DNA from: Streptomyces sp. SN-593
GTDB taxonomy: Bacteria; Actinomycetota; Actinomycetes; Streptomycetales; Streptomycetaceae
Assembly: GCF_016756395.1 (NCBI RefSeq)
Contig: NZ_AP018365.1
Coordinates: 744,001-808,000, forward strand
Reading direction: 5' to 3'
Length of the DNA stretch: 64,000 nt
Shown: positions 36,763-46,120 of the stretch, one piece after another
How positions within the stretch are numbered: position 1 is the stretch's first letter
Layout: each line of letters starts with the position of its first letter
Translations under genes and position numbers: made by a program
The notes under the pieces: generated by a model
Databases searched by the model: none
What the model was told of the DNA's origin: nothing
The model's input: the letters and a program-made list of their open reading frames with translations, nothing else

Positions 36763-38274
36763 ATGGCCACGGCTGGGCTGCCTGCGGCGGACGGGGTACG
36801 GCTGGCGTCCCGCACCGGACGGTGGGTGCTGGCCTGTTCGGTCCTCGGCTCGGGCATGGCGATGCTGGACGGCACGATCGTCAACATCGCGCTGCCGCGG
36901 CTGGGCGAGGACCTGGGCGCGTCGCTGGCGGCCTTGCAGTGGACGGTCAACGGCTACCTGCTGACGCTGGCCGGGCTGATCCTGCTCGGCGGGGGGCTCG
37001 GCGACCGGTACGGGCGCCGGCGGGTGTTCACCGTCGGGGTGGTGTGGTTCGCGCTGGCCTCGGCGCTGTGCGGGATCGCGCAGGACAGCGGGATGCTGAT
37101 CGCCTCCCGGGCCCTTCAGGGGGTGGGCGGCGCGCTGCTGACGCCGGGCTCGCTGGCGCTGGTGCAGTCCACCTTCCGGCCGGAGGACCGGGCGAAGGCG
37201 GTCGGCGCGTGGTCGGGCCTGGGCGGCGTGGCGGGCGCGGTCGGGCCGTTCCTGGGCGGCTGGCTGGTGGACGGTCCGGGCTGGCGCTGGATCTTCTTCA
37301 TCAACGTGCCGCTGGGCGCCGTGGTCGTGGCGATCGCCGCGCGCCACGTCCCGGAGAGCCGGGACCGGAACGCGACGGGGTCGTTCGACGTCACGGGGGC
37401 GGCGCTGGCCGCGCTGTGCCTGGCCGGGATCACCTACGCCCTGATCGCCGCGTCGGGCAGCCCCTCGCTCCTCGGCGTGGGGCTGCCGGTGCTGGCGGGG
37501 GTGCTGTGCGGGGTGGCGTTCCTGCGCACCGAGCGGGTCCGGGCGCACCCGATGCTGCCGCTGGGCGTGTTCTCCTCCCGGCTGTTCACCGCGATGAACG
37601 TGGTGACGCTCTGTCTGTACGCGGCGATCGGCGGGGTGTTCTTCCTGCTGCCGGTGCAGTTGCAGGTCGCCGCGGGGTACAGCGCGCTGCGCGCGGGCCT
37701 GGCGACGCTGCCGGTGACGGTGCTGATGCTGCTGCTGTCGGCGCCGGCCGGGGAGCTCGCGCAGCGGATCGGGCCGCGGCTGCCGCTGACGGTGGGGCCG
37801 CTGCTCGCTGCCGCGGGCATGCTGCTGCTGACCCGGATCTCGCCGGGGACGTCCTCCTACCCGCTGGACGTACTGCCCGCGGTGGTGGTGCAGGGCCTGG
37901 GGATGAGCCTGTTCGTGGCGCCGCTGACCGCCACCGTGCTCGCCTCGGTGGACGTGGACCACGCGGGAGTGGCCAGCGGCGTCAACAACGCGGCGGCCCG
38001 GGTCGCCCAACTCCTCGTCGTGGCCGCCCTGCCGCTGGCCGTCGGGCTCTCCGACGACGCGTACCGGTCGGCGCGGGCGGTGGACGCCGCGTTCGGGAAG
38101 GCGATGGTCATCTGTGCGGGCCTGTGCGCGGCCGGCGCCGGCCTCGCCGCGTTCCTGGTCCCCTCCCGCACGGTGCTCTCCGAGGGCGCCGAGGAGACCG
38201 CGGAGCCGCAGTGCGCGGCCAACTGCGGCTTCTCCGCGCCTCCCCTGGAGCCCGGCAGTTCACGGGTGACCTGA
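36763..38274 (+). CDS. MFS drug efflux transporter, DHA2 (EmrB/QacA) family
   Basis: A 503-residue, 14-helix proton-coupled exporter. The family motif [17 protein letters not shown] lies in helix 1, [10 protein letters not shown] between helices 2 and 3, and [18 protein letters not shown] in helix 4. Helix 5 carries [23 protein letters not shown], the antiporter motif C. A basic, Cys-containing C-terminal tail of about 30 residues follows the last helix. The ATG at 36763 lies close to GGGAGGCGGAGG. No regulator is adjacent on this side. Drug specificity is unknown. Confidence 0.88.
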   Translation: MATAGLPAADGVRLASRTGRWVLACSVLGSGMAMLDGTIVNIALPRLGEDLGASLAALQWTVNGYLLTLAGLILLGGGLGDRYGRRRVFTVGVVWFALASALCGIAQDSGMLIASRALQGVGGALLTPGSLALVQSTFRPEDRAKAVGAWSGLGGVAGAVGPFLGGWLVDGPGWRWIFFINVPLGAVVVAIAARHVPESRDRNATGSFDVTGAALAALCLAGITYALIAASGSPSLLGVGLPVLAGVLCGVAFLRTERVRAHPMLPLGVFSSRLFTAMNVVTLCLYAAIGGVFFLLPVQLQVAAGYSALRAGLATLPVTVLMLLLSAPAGELAQRIGPRLPLTVGPLLAAAGMLLLTRISPGTSSYPLDVLPAVVVQGLGMSLFVAPLTATVLASVDVDHAGVASGVNNAAARVAQLLVVAALPLAVGLSDDAYRSARAVDAAFGKAMVICAGLCAAGAGLAAFLVPSRTVLSEGAEETAEPQCAANCGFSAPPLEPGSSRVT

Positions 38275-38275
38275 C

Positions 38276-38360
38276 CCCTCCGCCGTGGTGTGTCCTGGCG
38301 GTCGGGGGAACCCCGTCACGGACGGGCCGGTCGGGCCCTTCCCCGCGCCCTGAGCGGGCG
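38276..38360. repeat. Degenerate copy of the GC-rich intergenic repeat
   Basis: GTGGTGTGTCCTGGCGGT followed by CCTTCCCCGCGCCCTGAG resembles, in order, the two boxes of the array at 23.6-24.1 kb, in the minus orientation. It fills the convergent gap between the MFS gene and the MarR gene. Confidence 0.5.
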
Positions 38361-38411
38361 CGGGTTGCACCGTGGCGGTCCCCGGCGGACCGCGAGGGCC
38401 GCCGACGGCGC

Positions 38412-38879
38412 TCAGCCGGGCTCGCCGTCGGGCGGCGGGGCTCCCTCGGTGAGGAGTTCCTCCAGGACCGGGAGCGCCCGGTCCAGGGCTTCCCGCTGCT
38501 CGGCCGTCAGGCGGGCCATGCGGCGGGCCAGCAGCTCCGCGCGTTCGCGCCGGATGCGGTCGATCAGCGCCCGTCCCTCCTCGTGGATGCTGACCAGCCA
38601 GGAGCGCCCGTCGCTGGGATCGGGTTCCTTGCCGATCAGCCCCGCCTCGGCCAGCGGCCGCACCGTGCGGGTGAGGGTCGGCGCCGCGATCTGCTCCAGC
38701 GCGGCCAGCTCGCCGAGCCGGATCGGCCCGTACTGCCTGATCCGGGCGAGTGCGGACAGTTGCGCGTAGGTCAGGTTCAGGTCGTCCGCGGACGCCTGCG
38801 CGAGCTGGCGGTACAGGCGGGCGACGATCATCGCGACGGCCGCCGGTGAGGCGCCCCCGCGCCCGTCGTGCTCGGTCAT
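38412..38879 (-). CDS. MarR-family transcriptional regulator
   Basis: A 155-residue winged-helix repressor. The DNA-binding part is visible as IRLGELAALEQIAAPTLTRTVRPLAEAGLIGKEPDPSDGRSWLVSIHEEG, with the wing DPSDGRSW. Flanking helices provide the dimer interface. It is the second gene after the MFS pump (31-bp gap, same strand), a standard arrangement in which the repressor controls its own operon and is released by the exported drug or a phenolic ligand. The likely operator is the inverted repeat at 40663-40684. Confidence 0.93.
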   Translation of the reverse strand: MTEHDGRGGASPAAVAMIVARLYRQLAQASADDLNLTYAQLSALARIRQYGPIRLGELAALEQIAAPTLTRTVRPLAEAGLIGKEPDPSDGRSWLVSIHEEGRALIDRIRRERAELLARRMARLTAEQREALDRALPVLEELLTEGAPPPDGEPG

Positions 38880-38910
38880 GGCGGGGACGCCTCCTCGGGT
38901 CGTACGGCTG

Positions 38911-40629
38911 TCAGTCCTGGGTCTCGGGCACCTTGCGGGAGCGGATCAGGGACGCACCCGCCGCCACCAAGGACATCACGATCGCCAGGGCGAACACCAC
39001 GACCAGTCCGTCGTGGAAGGGACCGGAGATCAGGTGCGGGAAGAACTCCCGCCCGGTGAGCGTGTGCGCGTGCTGCGGGGACAGCCGGCCCAGCAGGTCG
39101 GGGCCGAGCAGTTCCTGGATCGGGTTGTAGCCCAGGAACGCGGAGAACAGGATGCCGACCGGGGGCAGGGTCGCCACCTGGTGGGCGTTCGCGGCGGGCA
39201 CGCCCTGCGCGGTGAGTCCGGAGCTGAGGGTGTGCGGCAGGGACCCGGCCAGGCCGGCCACCATGAGCGAGAAGAACACGCCGATGGACAGCACCATGCC
39301 GGCGTTCTGGAAGGTGGCCCGCATGCCGGAGGCGGCGCCCCGGGACTCCGCGGGCACGCTCGCCATGATGATCGAGGTGTTGGGCGCGGCGAACAGGCCG
39401 CCGCCGAGGCCGTTGAGGAAGACCACGACCGCGAACACCCAGTAGTGGAAGTTCGTCGGGATGAGCAGCAGCCCGGCGAAGGAGGCGGCCATCACCACGA
39501 AGCCCGCGGCGGCGAACAGCCGCGCGCCGTAGCGGTCGGACAGCGCGCCCGCGACGGGCCCGGCGGCCAGGAAGCCGACGGTGAGCGGCAGCAGGTAGAT
39601 GCCCGCCCACAGCGGGGTGTCGGCGTAGTTGTAGCCGTGCAGCGGCAGCCAGATGCCCTGGAGCCAGATGATCAGCATGAACTGCAGGCCGCCGCGGGCG
39701 ATGGACCCGAGCAGGGTGGCGGCGTTGCCGCCGGCGAAGGCCGCGTTGCGGAAGAGCGCGAGCGGGAACATCGGCTCGGCCACGCGGGACTCGATCAGGC
39801 AGAACACGACGAGCAGCGCGGCGCCGCCGATCAGTCCGGCGAGCACCCAGGGGTTCGTCCAGCCCATGGTGTGGCCGCCGTAGGGCTGGATGCCGTAGGT
39901 GATGCCGGCGAGCAGGGCGGTCAGGCCGACGGCGAAGGTGATGTTGCCCCACCAGTCCATCTTCGCGGGGCGGCGGACGCCGGTGTCGTGCAGGGAGCGG
40001 TAGGCCCACACGGTGCCGATCAGGCCGATCGGGACGTTCACCCAGAAGATGGAGCGCCAGTTCCACTCGGCGAGCAGGCCGCCGAGCACCAGGCCGATGA
40101 AGGAGCCGGCGATGCCGGCCACCATGTTCACGCCCAGCGCCATGCCGCGCTGCTTGGCCGGGAAGGCGTCGGTGATGATCGCCGCGGAGTTGGCCATCAG
40201 CATGGAGCCGCCGACCGCCTGCGCGACGCGCCAGCCGATCAGCCACAGGGCGCCACCGCCGCCGTGCATCGGGTCGACGGAGAGGATCACCGAGGTGATC
40301 GTGAAGATCAGGAAACCCGCGTTGTAGATCTTGACCCGGCCGAGGATGTCGCCGAGCCGTCCGAGGGTGACCACCAGGACCGCGGTGACCAGCATGTAGC
40401 CCATCAGCATCCACAGCAGGTAGCTGACGTTGCCGGGCTGGAGCGGGTCGAGGCGGATGCCGTTGAAGATCGCCGGCAGCGAGATGAGCACGATCGAGGA
40501 GTTGATCGTGGCGATGAGCATGCCGAGCGTCGTGTTGGACAGGGCCACCCACTTGTAGTGCGGGTGGTCGGCGGCGATGCGCGGTGGGCGCCGCCCTATT
40601 CGTGTCGTCGAGTCTTCTTCGGTCGCCAT
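38911..40629 (-). CDS. MFS multidrug transporter, DHA2 (EmrB/QacA) family, MarR-linked
   Basis: A 572-residue, 14-helix exporter. Helix 1 has [14 protein letters not shown], the loop after helix 2 [16 protein letters not shown], helix 4 [18 protein letters not shown], and helix 5 [23 protein letters not shown]. The long extracellular loop between the last two helices (about residues 455-540) contains many His/Gly/Pro residues. The ATG at 40629 has a weak ribosome site; a GTG 6 codons upstream (40647) is an alternative. The promoter region holds a MarR-type inverted repeat. It is co-transcribed with marR. Confidence 0.9.
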   Translation of the reverse strand: MATEEDSTTRIGRRPPRIAADHPHYKWVALSNTTLGMLIATINSSIVLISLPAIFNGIRLDPLQPGNVSYLLWMLMGYMLVTAVLVVTLGRLGDILGRVKIYNAGFLIFTITSVILSVDPMHGGGGALWLIGWRVAQAVGGSMLMANSAAIITDAFPAKQRGMALGVNMVAGIAGSFIGLVLGGLLAEWNWRSIFWVNVPIGLIGTVWAYRSLHDTGVRRPAKMDWWGNITFAVGLTALLAGITYGIQPYGGHTMGWTNPWVLAGLIGGAALLVVFCLIESRVAEPMFPLALFRNAAFAGGNAATLLGSIARGGLQFMLIIWLQGIWLPLHGYNYADTPLWAGIYLLPLTVGFLAAGPVAGALSDRYGARLFAAAGFVVMAASFAGLLLIPTNFHYWVFAVVVFLNGLGGGLFAAPNTSIIMASVPAESRGAASGMRATFQNAGMVLSIGVFFSLMVAGLAGSLPHTLSSGLTAQGVPAANAHQVATLPPVGILFSAFLGYNPIQELLGPDLLGRLSPQHAHTLTGREFFPHLISGPFHDGLVVVFALAIVMSLVAAGASLIRSRKVPETQD

Positions 40630-40662
40630 GCGGCGGTCACACCCCACCCGGAGAGAGCAGTT

Positions 40663-40684
40663 AGTTAACTTAGGCTAAGTAACT
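40663..40684. promoter_or_regulatory. MarR-type operator overlapping the efflux promoter
   Basis: AGTTAACTTAG and CTAAGTAACT form an inverted repeat (one extra A in the left arm), 34 bp ahead of the MFS ATG. It is conspicuously AT-rich in a GC-rich neighbourhood. The nearest regulator is the MarR protein in the same operon. Confidence 0.65.
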
Positions 40685-40781
40685 CTAGCATTCGAAGGTG
40701 GCCCGCCAGGAGGGCGGTCGCGCGGCGGCGACGGGGTGCGGGGGGCGCGCCCGCGGAAGGGGCGCGCCCCGTTCGGCCCGG

Positions 40782-41294
40782 TCAGCGGCGGCGCAGCAGG
40801 ACGCCCCGGATGTACGCGGCCTGCCCGGCGTGCTGGAGGTCGTCGCCGATCACGCTGATCAGCCGGACCCCCAGGGTGACCGGCGGGTCCCAGCGGTCGT
40901 CGACGACCCGGTCGAGGTCGCCGTCGGCCAGGCCGCCGAGGTAGTCGAGGGTGGCCGCGTGCACCGCGTCGTAGTAGCCGGTGAGCAGCGCCCGGTCCTC
41001 GACCCGGACCTGGCCGACCTGCTGCGCGCTGTGCCCGTAGCCGATCGCGCCGGCCGGGAAGGGCAGGTCGAAGCGGCGGTCCCAGCCGTCGGCGGTCCAC
41101 ACCTGCTCGCGGCCGGCCACGTCGGCCACGTGGTCGTCCTGGACCCGGGTGAGGTGCCAGACCAGCCAGCCGATCGGGTTCGCCTCCTCGTCCAGGCGGG
41201 CGGCCAGTTCGTCGGCGGTCAGGCCCTCCACGGCGGAGTGCACGACCTCCTGGATGCGGCCGTAGGCGTCGGCGAGGACTTCAGCGGTGTTCAT
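40782..41294 (-). CDS. DinB/DUF664-family protein, mycothiol-dependent enzyme-like
   Basis: A 170-residue four-helix protein of the DinB-like superfamily, DUF664 branch. In actinobacteria members act as mycothiol-dependent metalloenzymes or S-transferases. The metal-binding histidines can be placed in IGWLVWHLTRVQDDH and in the late helix GDDLQHAGQAAYIRGVLL. WTADGWDRRFDLPF between them is the conserved loop. The ATG at 41294 closely follows GAGCCCCG. It stands alone, separated from the GH87 gene upstream by a strong terminator. Confidence 0.85.
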   Translation of the reverse strand: MNTAEVLADAYGRIQEVVHSAVEGLTADELAARLDEEANPIGWLVWHLTRVQDDHVADVAGREQVWTADGWDRRFDLPFPAGAIGYGHSAQQVGQVRVEDRALLTGYYDAVHAATLDYLGGLADGDLDRVVDDRWDPPVTLGVRLISVIGDDLQHAGQAAYIRGVLLRRR

Positions 41295-41396
41295 CGGGGC
41301 TCCAGCGGCTCGTCGGGGTGGGTTCCATCGAAGGGCAATTCCCGCAGCGCTCGCATTCTTCCCGCCCGCCCCGCCGCCCGGACGGGACCGCCACGC

Positions 41397-41435
41397 GGGC
41401 GTGCCCGCGTTCGGTGTTCGAACGCGGGCACGCCC
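41397..41435 (-). terminator. Perfect 17-bp hairpin terminator after the GH87 gene
   Basis: GGGCGTGCCCGCGTTCG and its exact complement flank the loop GTGTT. It lies 78 nt past the GH87 stop on the minus strand. Confidence 0.85.
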
Positions 41436-41512
41436 AGGGGGTGTTCGGTGGTGGCGGCCCGCCCCTCGCGGGCCGGGCCGTTCCTCCTTCCGTACGCAGG
41501 GCCGCGCGGCGG

Positions 41513-44500
41513 CTACGGGGTGACGTTGATGGTGAAGGTGGTCGTGGTGTTCTCGATGTTCACCGCGTTGTCGCTCTCGGTCAGCCCGTTGATCGTCACC
41601 GATCCGACCGGCGGGCCCTGGCCCGCTTCCGGCTGCGGGTTCGCGTACAGGCCGAAACCGGACCTCGCGTCGTAGGTGTCACCGCTCTTGTGCGCACCGG
41701 TCACCGACAGGTCGGTGATGGTGGTGTCCTTGATCGGGTTGAGCGAGGTGCTGCCGTTCCACTTGGTCTGGAACATCACACCGGAGTAGGTCGGGTCGCT
41801 GATGTCGATGTCGCTGAGCCGCAGGCCCTGCATCGTGAACTCCGCCGAGTAGATCCACAGGGCCGGGAAGACCTGGGCGCCCCAGAAGTGGCCGCCGTCC
41901 CTGGCCAGCGTGATGTTGGAGAAGTTCGTGGTCGGTGAGGACTCGAAGCCCAGGGCGGGGATGCCGCCGAAGGCCAGCGAACCGATCGTGATGCCCGGGT
42001 AGGTGAGGCTGTCGGCGATGTAGAGGTTGCTGAAGGTGTTGCCGCCACCGCCGTAGACCGCCAGGCCCGCGGCGCGCCACACGGTCTGCACGCTCAGGTT
42101 GGAGAAGGTGTTGCCGGTCTCCTGCTCGTTGTGGTTGTCGATGGCCGGGAACAGGGCGAAGCTGTCGTCGCCGGTGGACCGGGCCTCGTCGTTGCTGATG
42201 GTGTTGCCGGTGGAGCCGTTGGTCAGGTTGACGCCGTCGGCGAAGGTGTCGCGGATCCGCAGGTTCGTGAAGTGCGAGTCGTCGACGTTGGTGGCCCACA
42301 CCCCGCAGATCGTGTGCTCGATCCACAGGTTGTCGATCGTCAGGTCGGAGACGCCGGTGAGGTCGAAGACCTTGCCGGGGCCGTCGATCCGGCTGGTGTA
42401 GTTGCCGAAGAAGCCGAACCCGGTGAAGGTCGAGCCGTCCGCGGTGCTCTGCACCGCGAAGCCGCCGTCGGTGTTCTCCTGGGTCTGCGGCGTGGTGAAC
42501 TGCGTGAACCACGGGCCCGCGCCGATCACCTTGATCGCCCGGCCGTAGACGGTGAACTTGTTGGCGGTCTGGTAGGTGCCGGCCGGCAGGTAGACGCCGA
42601 GCTTGGTGGTGTCCTGCCGCGCGGTGTCCAGCGCGTTCTGCACGTCCTGCTGGGTGAAGCCGGCCGGCACGACGTACTTCGTCGGGTCCGGGTTCGGCGT
42701 CGCGGTGGCCTGCTCCAGGTCGATGTAGTCGATGTTGTAGTAGGCAGCGGTGTTCGCCGCGTCCTTCTGGAGCCTGATGGTGTGACCGGCCGGCACGGTG
42801 GTGCCGAGCATCACGTTCGCCTCGTCGTAGATGTGCCGCGGCCCGCCGGAGCCGGCCGAGTTGGTGGGACTCGTCTCGTCGCCGTAGAGCCACTCGTACT
42901 TCGAGGTCAGGCTGATCGTCTTCAGCAGGGTCCCGTCCACGTAGACGTCCAGCGTGGTGGAGTCGGTGCCGTCGGGGATGTTGAAGCGGGTGACCAGGGT
43001 GTTGGTGGAGGCCCGGGTGGTCCACTGCACGTACTGGCCGTTGGCCCCCAGGTGCACGGCCTCGCGGCCGGACGCCTCGCCCGCCGGGTCGCCGATGGTG
43101 CGGTTCGGGCCGAGGACCGTCGCCCCGCCGCCGACCGTGCCGTCCTCCGCCTCGTAGGCGTCGTAGGGCATGTTCGCGCCGCGGCCGACGAAGAACGCCT
43201 GGCTGTCGGTGTTGTTGGCCTGCTTGATCGCCACCTCGTTGGTGTCGACGGCGACCACGGTCTTCACCGTGTACCTGCCGTTGACGGCGGTCCAACTGCC
43301 CACGCTGACCGGGCTGGTGGTGGCGCCCACCGCGATGGCGCCGCTGTAGGAGCCGGTGAGGGTCTTCACCACGCTGCCGCTGGCCGTGTCGACGACCGAG
43401 ACGGTCACCGCGTGCGCGCCCGAGGCCGAGGCGACGGTGCCCTGGTTCTTGATCGCGACCGTGAAGCCGACGCTCTGGCCCGCGGACGGGTTGCCCGGGG
43501 ACCAGGCCACCACCGGCACGAGGTCGGAGCTGTTCACCGGCTTGACCACGAGCGGGGCGGCGGCGGTGTAGCTGTTGTTGGTCTCGTTCTGCTCGACCAC
43601 CGCGTTGCTCTCGTCGACCTTCGCGGTGAGCTGGTAGCTGCCGGCGTCCTTGGCGCCCACGGCCGCCGTCACGGTGCTGCTGCCGCCGGCCGCCAGGGCT
43701 CCGACGTTCGCGGTACCGACCTTGGTGGTGCCCAGGTAGAAGTTGACGGAGCTCGCCGGGGAGGCGTTGGTGCCGATGTTCTTCACCGTGGCGCTGAGCG
43801 TGATCGGGTCGGTCTCCACCGGCGCGGCCGGGGACGCGGTCAGCGCGCTGACCGTCAGGTCCGGGTTGGGCCCGGGGACCCCGATCACCTGGACCTCGGC
43901 CGCCTGGCCGCCGCCCGCGCCGGAGTTGTTGCTGAAGGTCAGCCGGACGTCGGCGACCCGCGCGCTGACCGGGATCGCCACGCTGTTGCCGGTGGCCGGG
44001 TCGAAGCTGTACTGCTTGGCCGCCGAGATCTGCGTGAAGCCGGTCGCGGACTGCTCGCGGCCGTCGATCTGGATGGTCTGGGTGCGCGGCCCCCAGGCGC
44101 TGGACGGGTTGAGCTTCACCACGACCTGGCTGGTGTCCACGTTCGCACCGAGCTGGATCGTCAGCGAGCTGGTGCCGGTGCCCTCCCAGTAGGTGCTGGT
44201 GTCGTCGTCGTTCGCGTTCGCGGCGACGAAGTTCTGCACCGTGGAGGACGCGGTGATCGGCTTGCCGACGGCCTGGTTGGTGCCGCCGGTCGGCGGCGAC
44301 GTGCCGTTGCGGGTCACCGTGTTGCTGTTCGCCGACTCGTTGCCGGCCGCGTCCACGGCCCGCACGTAGTAGGTGACGGTGGCCGTGTCGGGCTGGCTGT
44401 CGGTGTAGGAGAGGGTGTTGCCCGCGGTGGTGGCGATCTTGGTGCCGCCGCGGAACACCTCGTAGCCGGTGACGGCGACGTTGTCGCTCGCGGCGCTCCA

Positions 44501-45796
44501 GGTCAGCTTGATCTGGCCGGAGGCCGGCTGCGTGTAGGCCAGCGCGGTCGGGGCCGACGGCGGCTGGGTGTCGCCCGAGGTACCGGTGCGCGTCACGCTG
44601 TTGCTGGCCGCGGACTGGTTGCCGGCCGCGTCGTGCGCCTTGACGGTGTACGTCACGGTGGCGGTGTCGGGCTGGCTGTCGGTGTACGTCAGGACGGTGC
44701 CGGCGACCGAGCTGCGCAGGGTGCCGCCCGCGTAGATGTCGTAGCCGGTGACACCGACGTTGTCGGTGGCCGCGTTCCAGGTCAGCTTGACCTGGCCGGA
44801 GGCCGGCTGCGTGTAGGCCAGGCCGGTCGGCGCCGAGGGCGCCTGGGTGTCACCGGTGGTCGGGCCGTAGACCTCGAACTCGGAGATCTGGCCCGCCGGC
44901 CAGCCGGTGTTGCCGGTGATGTTCAGCCGGACGTAGCGGGTCGTGGTCGAGTTGAAGGAGATCGTGACGGTGTTGCCGCTGGCCGGGTCGAACGTGTAGC
45001 CGGTCGAGGCCACGATGTCGGAGAAGGTGCTGCCGTCGGTGCTGCCCTGCACCGCGAGCGTCTCGGTGCGGCTGGCCCACGAGGTGGCCGGCGGCAGCTT
45101 CAGCACGACCTTGTTCACCGGGACCGCGCTGCCCAGGTCCACCCGCAGCCACTGCGGGAAGGCGTTGTTGGCGCTCTCCCAGTAGGTGTTCGCGTCCCCG
45201 TCGACGGCGTTGCCGGACGGGTAGACGTCGTTGTGGGCGGACTCGGCGGTCGGCCGGCCCGCGGCGAGGTTGTCGGTGGAGGCGGCCGCCGCCTGCGCGG
45301 TCAGCTCCGAGAGCTGCGCCGTCTTCCCGGCGGTGTTCGCCGACACCTCGGCACGTATGTAGCGGGCCTTCTGCGCGGGGAAGGACACCTTGACGGTGTT
45401 GCCCTTGCCCGGGTCGAACGTGTACTTCGCGGAGCCGACCAGCGTCTCGAAGGTGACGCCGTCCTCGCTGCCCTGGAGGGACATGGTCTCGCTGCGCCGG
45501 CTCCAGGAGGCGGGCACCTTGAGCTGGATCCCGTCGACGGCCTTGTCCTTGCCGAGGTCGACCTGGGCCCACTGCGGGAGGGTCTTGCCCGAACTCTCCC
45601 AGTAGGTGTTCTGGTTGCCGTCGTCGAGGTGGGTGGCGGAGTTGCCGCCGCCGGTACTGCTCGCCGCGGCGGTCCCGCCCGGCGCCGCGTCCGATCCTCC
45701 CGAGGCGGCGGCGGGGATGGCCTGGACGCCGAGCAGGAGCAGCCCGGCCGTGGTCACCCCCGCCACCAGCCGTGGAATGGAGCGCTTGGGTCTCAT
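41513..45796 (-). CDS. Secreted multimodular GH87 alpha-1,3-glucanase
   Basis: A 1427-residue secreted enzyme. Order of parts: Sec signal (1-31); two F5/8-type modules (about 35-170 and 175-310); two fibronectin type III repeats (about 318-402 and 412-497); a third F5/8-type module (about 505-640); two CARDB-like domains (about 645-740 and 748-862); a CBM6/35-type module (about 870-1010); and a right-handed beta-helix catalytic domain (about 1020-1427). Asp1183 in IRDTFADGVN and Asp1210-Asp1211 in STGDDSFA reproduce the three catalytic acids of GH87 alpha-1,3-glucanases (mutanases), which cut the alpha-1,3-glucan of fungal walls. The ATG at 45796 follows AAGGGA. It is very long for the family because of the many binding modules. 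Confidence 0.9.
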   Translation of the reverse strand: MRPKRSIPRLVAGVTTAGLLLLGVQAIPAAASGGSDAAPGGTAAASSTGGGNSATHLDDGNQNTYWESSGKTLPQWAQVDLGKDKAVDGIQLKVPASWSRRSETMSLQGSEDGVTFETLVGSAKYTFDPGKGNTVKVSFPAQKARYIRAEVSANTAGKTAQLSELTAQAAAASTDNLAAGRPTAESAHNDVYPSGNAVDGDANTYWESANNAFPQWLRVDLGSAVPVNKVVLKLPPATSWASRTETLAVQGSTDGSTFSDIVASTGYTFDPASGNTVTISFNSTTTRYVRLNITGNTGWPAGQISEFEVYGPTTGDTQAPSAPTGLAYTQPASGQVKLTWNAATDNVGVTGYDIYAGGTLRSSVAGTVLTYTDSQPDTATVTYTVKAHDAAGNQSAASNSVTRTGTSGDTQPPSAPTALAYTQPASGQIKLTWSAASDNVAVTGYEVFRGGTKIATTAGNTLSYTDSQPDTATVTYYVRAVDAAGNESANSNTVTRNGTSPPTGGTNQAVGKPITASSTVQNFVAANANDDDTSTYWEGTGTSSLTIQLGANVDTSQVVVKLNPSSAWGPRTQTIQIDGREQSATGFTQISAAKQYSFDPATGNSVAIPVSARVADVRLTFSNNSGAGGGQAAEVQVIGVPGPNPDLTVSALTASPAAPVETDPITLSATVKNIGTNASPASSVNFYLGTTKVGTANVGALAAGGSSTVTAAVGAKDAGSYQLTAKVDESNAVVEQNETNNSYTAAAPLVVKPVNSSDLVPVVAWSPGNPSAGQSVGFTVAIKNQGTVASASGAHAVTVSVVDTASGSVVKTLTGSYSGAIAVGATTSPVSVGSWTAVNGRYTVKTVVAVDTNEVAIKQANNTDSQAFFVGRGANMPYDAYEAEDGTVGGGATVLGPNRTIGDPAGEASGREAVHLGANGQYVQWTTRASTNTLVTRFNIPDGTDSTTLDVYVDGTLLKTISLTSKYEWLYGDETSPTNSAGSGGPRHIYDEANVMLGTTVPAGHTIRLQKDAANTAAYYNIDYIDLEQATATPNPDPTKYVVPAGFTQQDVQNALDTARQDTTKLGVYLPAGTYQTANKFTVYGRAIKVIGAGPWFTQFTTPQTQENTDGGFAVQSTADGSTFTGFGFFGNYTSRIDGPGKVFDLTGVSDLTIDNLWIEHTICGVWATNVDDSHFTNLRIRDTFADGVNLTNGSTGNTISNDEARSTGDDSFALFPAIDNHNEQETGNTFSNLSVQTVWRAAGLAVYGGGGNTFSNLYIADSLTYPGITIGSLAFGGIPALGFESSPTTNFSNITLARDGGHFWGAQVFPALWIYSAEFTMQGLRLSDIDISDPTYSGVMFQTKWNGSTSLNPIKDTTITDLSVTGAHKSGDTYDARSGFGLYANPQPEAGQGPPVGSVTINGLTESDNAVNIENTTTTFTINVTP

Positions 45797-46120
45797 GGCA
45801 TCCCTTACGTGTCGTAGTCCGGACGAAGGAGACTCACTGACTGCACGATCCGGAACATGCGAACTGAACCATCAAAGTTGCAGAGCCATCACGCAGATCC
45901 ATCGTTGATCTGCTCATAATTTGCGCAGGTGTTGGCAGAGTGTTACAGACGCGCTACGGCGCCGTCCATCCTTGTGACAGCAACGATTCGTGCGCGGGCA
46001 GCACGGGCCGCCGCCGCGCGCCCGCGGGGCGGCGGCAGGGGCCGGGCGTGGAAGACGGGAGCGGGCGCGGAGCGGAGCGGGCGCGCGCAGGCGGGGCGGG
46101 CCCGCGGCGCCTCCCCCGGC
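45797..46120. other. GH87 upstream region and GC-rich gap to the FUSC-type gene
   Basis: Positions 45797-45960 are noticeably AT-richer than the surroundings and must hold the GH87 promoter. Positions 45961-46120 are GC-rich, with no gene seen. Confidence 0.45.
45893..45913. promoter_or_regulatory. Inverted repeat GCAGATC-N7-GATCTGC upstream of GH87
   Basis: A perfect 7-bp inverted repeat with a 7-nt spacer, about 100 bp ahead of the GH87 start codon in AT-richer DNA. It is a candidate regulator site and differs from the palindrome in front of GH55 and GH16. Confidence 0.4.

Noticed and set aside
40663..40684. Iron box (DmdR/IdeR) before the MFS-marR operon
   Set aside because: Only about 12 of 19 positions fit the iron-box consensus, the inverted-repeat symmetry is better explained by MarR, and the genes are not iron-related.
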